Below, one piece after another: positions 44,189 to 50,951 of a DNA stretch of 64,000 bases. The position numbers were made by a program, and so were the translations under genes. Numbering within the stretch: position 1 is the first letter of the stretch; each line of letters opens with the position of its first letter. The stretch is from Methanospirillum lacunae (GTDB taxonomy: Archaea; Halobacteriota; Methanomicrobia; Methanomicrobiales; Methanospirillaceae). Location: the NCBI RefSeq assembly GCF_046195335.1, contig NZ_CP176093.1. One strand, given 5' to 3'. The notes below the pieces were generated by a model that had not been told where the DNA came from, did not search any database, and was given only the letters and a program-made list of their open reading frames with translations.

Positions 44189-45466
44189 TCAGAGATATTC
44201 TTTTCCATTCATGTATGGAACAAGAACCTTTGGGATCTCCACAGATCCGTCCTTCTGTTGATAATTTTCAAGAATTGATCTCATGGCTCTTGATGTTGCA
44301 ATGGCGGTTGAGTTCAGGGTATGGACATATTGCTTGGATTCAAAATCCTTACTGTCTCTTACTTTGATATTCAGACGGGTTGCCTGGTATGCCGTACAGT
44401 TTGAACAGGAGACAACCTCCCGGTATGCATTTTCCCTGGGCATCCAGGCCTCAATATCGTATTTTTTCGCTGCAACGGTTCCTATGTCACCGGTGCAGAT
44501 ATTTACAAGCCGATAGGGAAGCCCTAGTTTCTGGAAAACTGCCTCTGCATTCTCTCTGAGTTCCTCATGGATTTCCCAGGAATCCTCTGGTTTACAGTAT
44601 ACAAACTGCTCGACTTTATGGAATTGATGTACCCTAAAGAGACCCTTGGTATCAAGCCCGTGTGATCCGATCTCACGTCTAAAGCAGGGAGATATTCCGG
44701 CTAAACGAAGGGGGAGATCTTTTTCTTCGAAAATTTCATCCTGAAACATCGCAGCGATTGGATGCTCACTGGTTGCGATCAGGTATGCATCATCCCCATC
44801 AATCTTATACATCACCTTCTCAAAGTCATCGAGGTCAGTCACTTCCTCGTATGACTTCCGGTTAATCATGAATGGTGGTGAGATTGGAGTGAACCCCCGC
44901 TCCATCAGCATATCGAGAGTAAATCTCTGAAGAGCAAGATCGAGGAGAACCAGATTTCCTTTCAGGAAGTAAAATCCTGCACCCGATGTTTTTGTGGCCC
45001 GTTCAAAGTCTGCCCAATCGTTATCAACTGCAAGTTGACCGTGATTTATCAGTTCAAAATCAAACGTTCGTGGTGTTCCGACCTTCTTGATCTCAACATT
45101 CTCTGTGTCATCCTTTCCCTGGGGCACACTCTCGTGGAGAATATTGGGCAGGCGCATGAGGTAATAATGGATCTTTGTTGAGAGTTCATCCATCTCAACC
45201 TCATTGTCCTTAATCTTCTGCGGGAGGCTCGCCGCCTCTGCCATTAGGGGAGAAGCGTCCTCACCTGCCTTTTTGGCACGGTTAATATCGTGTGAAATTG
45301 AGTTACGTCTCTGCCTCAGTTTATTATTGAGTCCGATTAGTTCCCTGTTCCGGGCATCTTTTGTGAGGAGGTCGTCGACCCAGTCAATCTTTTCTGTGTC
45401 GTTTCGTTTGACCAGATCGGCTTTGACAATCTCCGGGCTTGCCCGTACAAATCTGATATCAAGCAT
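44189..45466 (-). CDS. serS: Seryl-tRNA synthetase (bacterial-type)
   Basis: A 425-residue class II synthetase. The N-terminal coiled-coil arm (about residues 30-105, RRNSISHDINRAKKAGED) and the catalytic core with FTPISPPFMI, AGISPCFRREIGSHGLDTKGLFRVHQFHKVEQF in parts (FRREIG, FRVHQF) and the C-terminal motif 3 (NSTAIATSRAMRSILEN) identify it. It is the common type rather than the diverged methanogen-type SerRS. The upstream small ORF and a methyltransferase-like gene sit in the same direction. Confidence 0.95.
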   Translation of the reverse strand: MLDIRFVRASPEIVKADLVKRNDTEKIDWVDDLLTKDARNRELIGLNNKLRQRRNSISHDINRAKKAGEDASPLMAEAASLPQKIKDNEVEMDELSTKIHYYLMRLPNILHESVPQGKDDTENVEIKKVGTPRTFDFELINHGQLAVDNDWADFERATKTSGAGFYFLKGNLVLLDLALQRFTLDMLMERGFTPISPPFMINRKSYEEVTDLDDFEKVMYKIDGDDAYLIATSEHPIAAMFQDEIFEEKDLPLRLAGISPCFRREIGSHGLDTKGLFRVHQFHKVEQFVYCKPEDSWEIHEELRENAEAVFQKLGLPYRLVNICTGDIGTVAAKKYDIEAWMPRENAYREVVSCSNCTAYQATRLNIKVRDSKDFESKQYVHTLNSTAIATSRAMRSILENYQQKDGSVEIPKVLVPYMNGKEYL

Positions 45467-45581
45467 CGGTTACACCCGTGGTATCTATCATATCGTATCT
45501 TCGCTCCCTAATCACTTTGCTCTCAAATAACATCACATTGATGCATCGGTCTCCCTGAGAGAGTATCATAGAGCGGGTCAT
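45459..45581 (-). CDS. Small unknown protein between methyltransferase-like gene and serS
   Basis: A 40-residue open frame from ATG 45581 to a stop eight bases inside the serS start. GGGTGA at 45592-45597 (which contains the stop of the upstream gene) gives a ribosome site 10 bases from the ATG, so it may be coupled to that gene. A longer version starting at 45638 (59 residues) is also open but has a poorer site. Sequence: MTRSMILSQGDRCINVML, then a basic middle (VIRERRYDM). No family recognised. It could be a real small protein or chance. Confidence 0.4.
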   Translation of the reverse strand: MTRSMILSQGDRCINVMLFESKVIRERRYDMIDTTGVTDA

Positions 45582-45591
45582 ATTTACAGTT

Positions 45592-46428
45592 TCACCCGAT
45601 TGAACAGACCCATCTGTCGTAAATTGGATCACGGTCATTCTCCCAGATTTCAGGCTCATATCCTCCTGACTTCATCCATCCCTTGATAATACATGCCTCA
45701 GGCTCTGTTCCCACTGTAATCATCACACGTTCAGAGACAGCGCAGACTCCTGATATGATCTCTGACCAAATGTCATGGTTAAACAATTGCAGTTCTCCAA
45801 ACATAAATCCGAATGCACAGTCCACTGGCTCGGTCAGATAAGCTTCGATAAGCCTGCCATCAATCCACATAGTTCTCTCAGGATCAAGACGCCCTTCGGC
45901 AAATCCACGAGCCAAAAGGGCATCATCATTGTCATATGAGAGAGGATTTATGCCCATCTCTCTCATCAGGTATGTTCCAATCCCTGTCCCGCAGCAGCAG
46001 TCAAGGCAGTGGATACTATGCTCGTTTCCGACAAAAGAATTGATGAGATCACGGGTTATGACAAGTCGTTCAGGGTTGAGATCATCAGGGGCTATCTCAC
46101 TGGTGTTGATAAGATTATCGGAGTAATATTTCCGGACTGAATTCTCAAACTCTCTCCTGGTAACCTGAAAGATATCTCCATCCATATCCTCAAGTCTGGA
46201 GATGAGTGTATCTGATGGGGTCCGCAGATGAAAGCAGGATGCATCAATTGTTCCATATTCTCCTTCCAGTCCTACACTAAGAATCTCTTCGTTCTCATCG
46301 ATCAGGATTCTGCTTCGCTCAGCAGGAATCTGGAGAAGCAACTCATCCATCTCTTTATAACAGAGATCTGAAAAGAGTGGTTCAACAAGCCTGACCTCAT
46401 CAGCCTCAAAAAATTCAGCAAAACGCAT
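45592..46428 (-). CDS. SAM-dependent methyltransferase-like protein
   Basis: A 278-residue protein with a glycine-rich SAM-binding motif CLDCCCGTGIGTYL (about residues 141-154), an acidic position after the next strand (YDNDDALLARGF), and a motif-IV-like VDCAFGFMFGEL. The first 100 residues look like a separate small domain (LLLQIPAERSRILID, then GTIDASCFHLRTPSD). The substrate is unknown; no rRNA or tRNA binding domain is visible. It is followed by a small ORF and serS, with the same direction, and may be co-transcribed. Confidence 0.72.
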   Translation of the reverse strand: MRFAEFFEADEVRLVEPLFSDLCYKEMDELLLQIPAERSRILIDENEEILSVGLEGEYGTIDASCFHLRTPSDTLISRLEDMDGDIFQVTRREFENSVRKYYSDNLINTSEIAPDDLNPERLVITRDLINSFVGNEHSIHCLDCCCGTGIGTYLMREMGINPLSYDNDDALLARGFAEGRLDPERTMWIDGRLIEAYLTEPVDCAFGFMFGELQLFNHDIWSEIISGVCAVSERVMITVGTEPEACIIKGWMKSGGYEPEIWENDRDPIYDRWVCSIG

Positions 46429-46507
46429 ACCGGATCTCCATCACTCTGCTCAGATATCCGGGTTCCCGCTGAAAAGAGTTATCGTATGCAAAAAAAGGAA
46501 TCCAGAA

Positions 46508-47104
46508 TTACTTCTGGATCTTTGGAAGCTCAACCTTGGTCTTGATGATCTCTATCCGGCGGATTGGATAGAGTTCTTTGACCTTGCGGAAGGTCTCCTT
46601 GGAGATCTCACCGTTGATGATTGCATTGACAAATACACCAAGTTCATTCTCGGTTCCGTACTTGACAACATCATCTGAAAGGACCTTGCGGATGAGGTGC
46701 TGCTGGCTCTGATCAGCCCGGGTAAGGGTGAAACAGGTGACTGTTGCCCTGACTTTGCAGCCATCCTTGCTGACAAAGTTAACGATACTCTCAATCCGTG
46801 AGGTCCGTCGTTTTACCAGGGATCTTATGTAATCTCTGGCGATCTCATGTCCGATAAATGAGGTGTACGCTGAATCTCCAGCTACTTCGGTGATTGAGAA
46901 CTTCATCTTGACGTTCTGCTTAGCGTAGTCGTTGACCAGCTCAGAGAGCGGTGCTGTCATGACCCGTCCGATCAACTTTGCTGGGTCATCTGAAACGGTG
47001 TCACCGAGGTAGACTTTACCGACATTCTCAGGGCTGTAGACCTTATACCAGGACTTTGCCTTCCATCCTTCAACTCTTCTTCCTGACTGTTTCTTTCCTG
47101 CCAT
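46508..47104 (-). CDS. rps3ae: 30S ribosomal protein S3Ae (S1e)
   Basis: A 198-residue archaeal/eukaryotic ribosomal protein (eS1). It begins with a basic MAGKKQSGRRVEGWKAKSWY and has ENVGKVYLGDT, FIGHEIARDYIRSLVKRR and a C-terminal PIRRIEIIKTKVELP. It ends the S15-DHH-Pcc1-S3Ae run on the minus strand, a gene order that is well conserved in Euryarchaeota. GGAG lies 7 bases before its ATG. Confidence 0.96.
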   Translation of the reverse strand: MAGKKQSGRRVEGWKAKSWYKVYSPENVGKVYLGDTVSDDPAKLIGRVMTAPLSELVNDYAKQNVKMKFSITEVAGDSAYTSFIGHEIARDYIRSLVKRRTSRIESIVNFVSKDGCKVRATVTCFTLTRADQSQQHLIRKVLSDDVVKYGTENELGVFVNAIINGEISKETFRKVKELYPIRRIEIIKTKVELPKIQK

Positions 47105-47147
47105 TTCTTTACTCCATATGTTATGATAGCATCTCTGATCGCTCCGA

Positions 47148-47396
47148 TCAATGTTCTGACCCTTTGTCAGAACTCTGTTTGCATAACTCCTCCGCTACGG
47201 TTAAATTCGAGAGATAATCGTCCATTGACGCGATTATAGAACGAATTTTCGTTCCTGTTATTGTCGTCTCTACGACACCTGTTCCCTCATGGGTGGTTGC
47301 ACGTGTAACCATCTCGCTTAAATTATCTGCTGCAACCGATGCAGCGACACATTCTGGGGCGTCATGGACCGTTCTGATGATTCCGGTGATCTTCAT
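47148..47396 (-). CDS. pcc1: KEOPS complex subunit Pcc1
   Basis: An 82-residue dimerisation subunit of KEOPS, which makes the t6A base of tRNAs reading ANN codons. The pattern VAASVAADNL, TGTKIRSIIASMDDYLSNLTVAEEL fits the family (given as short parts, KIRSIIASMDDYLSNL). Its start overlaps the end of the DHH gene by ATGA, so translation is coupled. Position between DHH and S3Ae is the usual one in archaea. Confidence 0.9.
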   Translation of the reverse strand: MKITGIIRTVHDAPECVAASVAADNLSEMVTRATTHEGTGVVETTITGTKIRSIIASMDDYLSNLTVAEELCKQSSDKGSEH

Positions 47397-48610
47397 GCGT
47401 ACACCTCATGAATGGCTGTAATGAATCTTGAGAGGTGTTCACTTGAAATCGTTGCACCAGCCCGGGAAGTATGGCCACCTCCATGACCGCTACAATCGGC
47501 TGCGAGGCTGTGAACAAGTGTACCGAGATCAGTACCCTGACGTGCAGGCACCCTGATTGATAGATGACTGGTGCCATCGTCCTGATTTACAACCACGATT
47601 ACAGCCTGCTCTCCATCCATGAAGTTTAACGCATCTGCAACATCGCTAGCCAGTCTCTTGTCACTGATCTCATACACCTGCTCTGCCTCCCTGCTTGTGC
47701 CAAGAGTCTTATTGAGCTCATCAATGAGCCTCAAACGGTGGTTCCGGGCGATATCCCAGGCAGCGGGAAGATCTGACGAATTTCTGAGACTGATCGCTGC
47801 AGCGATGCTTCCCTGGTCTTCCTTTCCACATGCATCAATGAGCATGGTGAGGCTGTGAGCATCTGAAATAACCTCTCGTTCCAGTTGATATACATCGCCA
47901 TAGAGGTTCAGAAGCGCCTCTGGCCGGCTCCGCTCCGCGGCATCGAGCATAAGCAGAGAGAGGAGGATGTCAGTTGAGAGTTCTGATCCATCTGAACACT
48001 GATTGATGAGAGCGGTTGTTTCAGATTCACTACCTGAAATTCCAGGGAGGTATGGATTTGTTGCCAGAGTCAGTTGTTCGGTGAGATCTCTTCCTGCGAG
48101 ACGGATACCCCTTTTCTTGGATACAATCCCGTTACCCATCCCTTCGAGGTATATTTCGTGGTTTTTGCCGGCAAGACGTTGTCCGTCTCCAATAATCCCG
48201 GAAAGAACCAGTCCTGCAAGGTCGCGGTTATCACCGATGGCATTTGCAACCAGGTATGCGGCTCCTGCTCCTGAGAGTTCAGTGTCCCCGTCTATTCCAT
48301 TGAGACGGGGATTCACGTGATATGGTCCTTCAAAAAGGGGGATATGATGATCAATGACCATCGTTTCTTCAGGAAGGTCTGGTATCCCTGAGCCGAGATC
48401 GCAAAGGAGGATATTTCCTCCTTTTGGGATATCCTGGCTCTGTATTCGTGGGACCACCCTGAGCCGAAATGGAATATGGGACCGGAAGAGTGCAATACTC
48501 ATGATCGCCCCTGCTGCGATCCCGTCAGCATCGTGGTGGCAACGTATCTCCACCTGATCCTGTCGGGTTATATGTGATGCAAGATCCTTCGCAGCAGTGT
48601 CAATGGACAT
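47393..48610 (-). CDS. DHH-family phosphoesterase (archaeal RecJ-like)
   Basis: A 405-residue DHH/DHHA1 protein. The phosphoesterase motifs are RCHHDADGIAAGA (about residues 22-34), DLGSG, VIDHHIP (near 86) and a DHHA1 C-terminal domain with the glycine-rich GHGGGHTSRAGATI. In archaea this gene lies between S15 and Pcc1 and its protein is a RecJ-like exonuclease that can associate with GINS (GAN). The nuclease role is family knowledge; the sequence fixes only the DHH fold. Confidence 0.92.
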   Translation of the reverse strand: MSIDTAAKDLASHITRQDQVEIRCHHDADGIAAGAIMSIALFRSHIPFRLRVVPRIQSQDIPKGGNILLCDLGSGIPDLPEETMVIDHHIPLFEGPYHVNPRLNGIDGDTELSGAGAAYLVANAIGDNRDLAGLVLSGIIGDGQRLAGKNHEIYLEGMGNGIVSKKRGIRLAGRDLTEQLTLATNPYLPGISGSESETTALINQCSDGSELSTDILLSLLMLDAAERSRPEALLNLYGDVYQLEREVISDAHSLTMLIDACGKEDQGSIAAAISLRNSSDLPAAWDIARNHRLRLIDELNKTLGTSREAEQVYEISDKRLASDVADALNFMDGEQAVIVVVNQDDGTSHLSIRVPARQGTDLGTLVHSLAADCSGHGGGHTSRAGATISSEHLSRFITAIHEVYA

Positions 48611-48622
48611 ATTGTAACCGTG

Positions 48623-49081
48623 TTAGCGGGAGAGGAGGATTTCTGCGGTTTCCGGCTTGTATAACCAGCCTGCCGGCAGGCGTTTGCTCTTGACGTAGTA
48701 CTTGACCAGACGCCTGACTTTTGCCTCGGTGAGGTTGAGCTGGCGTTTGTTGTGTAGATCTTTCTTATTCTCGGTCAGGTGTTTTCGTAGCCCGAGTGCC
48801 TTCTCAATAAGGTTGCGAAGGTCTTCGGGGATTGATGATTCAAGGCCGTTTTCACGCAGAATCTCGTCGACACGTTTTCCTGTTGCGAGTTTGACACTTG
48901 GTACACCAAACTTGTCACGAAGGACGAGACCTATACGGGCGCTTGAAAGGCCCTCTTTCTTCATATCAACGACCTGCTTAATGATCGTTTCCTTGTCGGT
49001 GTTTGACCAATCGGGCGCAGAGGTGCGGTACGGCCGTACTGAACGGGAGATACCTCTTCTGCGAGCATGCATTCTTGCCAT
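48623..49081 (-). CDS. rps15: 30S ribosomal protein S15 (archaeal S13e type)
   Basis: A 152-residue archaeal S15 with the extra N-terminal part (ARMHARRRGISRSVRPY, about 60 residues) and the four-helix core near the end (LRNLIEKALGLRKHLTENKKDLHNKRQL in parts, KALGLRKHL and NKRQLNLTEAKVRRLVKYY). It binds the central 16S rRNA three-way junction. GGAGG lies about 10 bases upstream of the ATG. Its leader can form a three-way junction (49145-49216), which could be an autoregulatory mimic. Confidence 0.97.
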   Translation of the reverse strand: MARMHARRRGISRSVRPYRTSAPDWSNTDKETIIKQVVDMKKEGLSSARIGLVLRDKFGVPSVKLATGKRVDEILRENGLESSIPEDLRNLIEKALGLRKHLTENKKDLHNKRQLNLTEAKVRRLVKYYVKSKRLPAGWLYKPETAEILLSR

Positions 49082-49144
49082 ATCTAAAAGCCTCCGTTAC
49101 ATGAACAGAGTATAATCCTGCGGGAAAAGAGTGACAGCTATTTC

Positions 49145-49216
49145 TGCTGACTCCCTGCAATCCCAAAGCCTGAAGGCCGTGGCCAATACACCACGTCGGA
49201 TTTACATCTGCCAGCA
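49145..49216 (-). promoter_or_regulatory. Predicted three-way-junction RNA in the S15 leader
   Basis: On the S15 strand: outer stem TGCTGGC (49216-49210) with GTCAGCA (49151-49145), 7 pairs including one G-T; a symmetric 7x7 internal loop; inner stem AATCC (49202-49198) with GGATT (49163-49159); then two hairpins, CGTGG/CCACG (49195-49191 with 49182-49178) and GCC-TTCA-GGC (49177-49168). The junction closes on three helices. It ends 63 bases before the S15 start codon. All pairings are read by eye. An independent small RNA or H/ACA-like RNA is an alternative. Confidence 0.45.
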
Positions 49217-49262
49217 CCTTTGTAAAAGTGCGGAATACTATTGCTTCTTAGTGGTGATAAGG

Positions 49263-50492
49263 TTACGCTTCCCCATACTGGTTGATTAGGATTATCAGTG
49301 CAGAAAAACCCGCCATCTCAAGGGAGAGAAGATCATCTCTGGTCATACCCATTGAGGTCTCTCCGTCTGCTGTAAGCATTTCAGGTCCTCTGAGCACTGT
49401 TCTGATTTTTCCATCCGCTGAAAAAACATCTTCCGCCTCTGCAAGATGGACGAAGGCCCTTCCCGGGAGGATGACTGTCCCGGGTAACAGTGAAAGATCA
49501 AGGGCTTTGAGATCATCGATCGTGATGAGATCAGCAATCTCCTTGTTTACTGCAATGACATCTGCTCCTGATCCCCTTTTGGAGAGGATCTCCTGTATGA
49601 AAGGCGCTGCAACTGTACCGGTGATGACTGCCGCATGTTTATGGATTTTTGGTAATTTATCGAGGATATCTGGTTCATGCTGGATAGCAAAAGGAGATCC
49701 GAGGTCAGGATCACAGAGCGGGGTACCTGAAATCCTCATGGTAGTCAGGGATTTTGTTAGTCTGACAAGGGAGGCAAACTCTTCGACACTTTGCATTCTC
49801 TGACCTTCAATGATCGGAGCGTTGCCAAGGATTAAACCTTGGTTTGTCTCGTTTGCAAACCGCATCAGGATGACTCCTTTTACTCCAGCATTCTCAAGCC
49901 ATCTGATGGTATCTTTCAGGATATCTCCATCATTGATACCTGGGAGAATGACCAGGGCAGCATATACATCAATAGTTCCGGCGAGACGTTTCAGGATCTC
50001 CAGGGAGACCTCGGGCGTTGGATCATGCATGTACTTACGCCTGATTTCAGGGTCTGCAGCGAAGACCGTGAACGATATCTCTGATAGGCCTGATGTGATG
50101 AGGAATTCAGCAATATCAGGGTCATCGAACCCCTTCCCACTGGTGTACCCTATGTGGATTGGCGCTTCAAGACTTGCGAGGAGTTCGATAAGATCAGTGA
50201 ATTCAGGGTAACAGCTTGGATCTCCTCCACCGCTGATAGTGATCCGGGTGAGATCTCCTGAGAGGAGCTGTAGGTTGGCGAGAATATCTCCTGCCACCTC
50301 TTTCAGGTCTTTGAATCCTGCATATCGTTCCTGAACACTCCTGGTACAGTATTCACAACCTTTGGTGAAGGGGAGACAATAGCGGCAGCCGAATGGCGGA
50401 ACTTCCCGGGCATGTTTAAAGTAGCAGTAGGAGCAGAACCCCCTGCAGTCAAGTCCTGGTCTTCCGCCAATGTCCACCGTCAGCTGTGCCAT
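49263..50492 (-). CDS. mmp10: Mmp10, radical SAM arginine C5-methyltransferase for methyl-coenzyme M reductase
   Basis: A 409-residue protein. The N-terminal radical SAM cluster motif is DCRGFCSYCYFK (Cx3Cx2C, about residues 15-26), followed by a second cysteine-rich region (FGCRYCLPF, CEYCTRS) and the GGGDPSCYPE motif typical of the core barrel. Mmp10 from other methanogens binds cobalamin and methylates C5 of a McrA arginine. The C-terminal half would hold the cobalamin domain. Identification rests on the cysteine pattern and overall resemblance. It precedes the S15 leader on the same strand, so it may be co-transcribed with S15. Confidence 0.88.
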   Translation of the reverse strand: MAQLTVDIGGRPGLDCRGFCSYCYFKHAREVPPFGCRYCLPFTKGCEYCTRSVQERYAGFKDLKEVAGDILANLQLLSGDLTRITISGGGDPSCYPEFTDLIELLASLEAPIHIGYTSGKGFDDPDIAEFLITSGLSEISFTVFAADPEIRRKYMHDPTPEVSLEILKRLAGTIDVYAALVILPGINDGDILKDTIRWLENAGVKGVILMRFANETNQGLILGNAPIIEGQRMQSVEEFASLVRLTKSLTTMRISGTPLCDPDLGSPFAIQHEPDILDKLPKIHKHAAVITGTVAAPFIQEILSKRGSGADVIAVNKEIADLITIDDLKALDLSLLPGTVILPGRAFVHLAEAEDVFSADGKIRTVLRGPEMLTADGETSMGMTRDDLLSLEMAGFSALIILINQYGEA

Positions 50493-50574
50493 GCAGATAA
50501 GGTCAATTTCAAGGTGGAAAAATGTGCGGATGAACAGTGGGTTTAATAATTGTTTAAGGGAAATATGTGTTCGC

Positions 50575-50647
50575 GCCTCAGTGGCTTAGCTGGCAGAGCG
50601 GTTGACTTGTAATCAACAGGTCCCGAGTTCAAATCTCGGCTGAGGCT
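50575..50647 (+). tRNA. tRNA-Thr (TGT)
   Basis: A 73-nt cloverleaf: acceptor GCCTCAG pairs with CTGAGGC, anticodon arm GTTGA-CTTGTAA-TCAAC gives anticodon TGT (ACA codons), and the T arm has CGAGTTCAAATCTCG. Discriminator T (50647) fits archaeal threonine tRNAs. No CCA is encoded. Confidence 0.95.
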
Positions 50648-50731
50648 TCATAATCCCTTTTCTTTATTCAAAGCCTGGATGACATATTTGAGTTCTTTTT
50701 TTCATCTTAAGACAAAATAGCCAAATCAATC

Positions 50732-50938
50732 CTAACCCGGAGGTCTCCTCCGTGTGAGTAGGGGAAGGACATCGTCGTAATAACAAACCGGAATTCTAAC
50801 CTTCCCGTCTTTTGTCATTGAAACTCCCCATGTATCCTGAAGTGACCGGACTCGATCAACATCAATCCTATACTCTGTTGTATCGATCTCCCGGTACACT
50901 CCGCATCCGCCCATTCCATCACATTGTTCTTGTTCCAT
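50732..50938 (-). CDS. Small conserved-looking protein downstream of the sensor kinase
   Basis: A 68-residue open frame from ATG 50938 to 50732. GGTGA lies 5 bases before the ATG, inside the end of the kinase gene. The sequence starts MEQEQCDGMGGCGVYREIDTT and ends VCYYDDVLPLLTRRRPPG, with three cysteines. The next in-frame TTG at 50950 is an alternative start. No family recognised. Being 14 bases past the kinase stop, it is probably in the same transcript and may be a small partner or a regulator of the kinase. Confidence 0.55.
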   Translation of the reverse strand: MEQEQCDGMGGCGVYREIDTTEYRIDVDRVRSLQDTWGVSMTKDGKVRIPVCYYDDVLPLLTRRRPPG

Positions 50939-50951
50939 CCCTTTCACCAAA

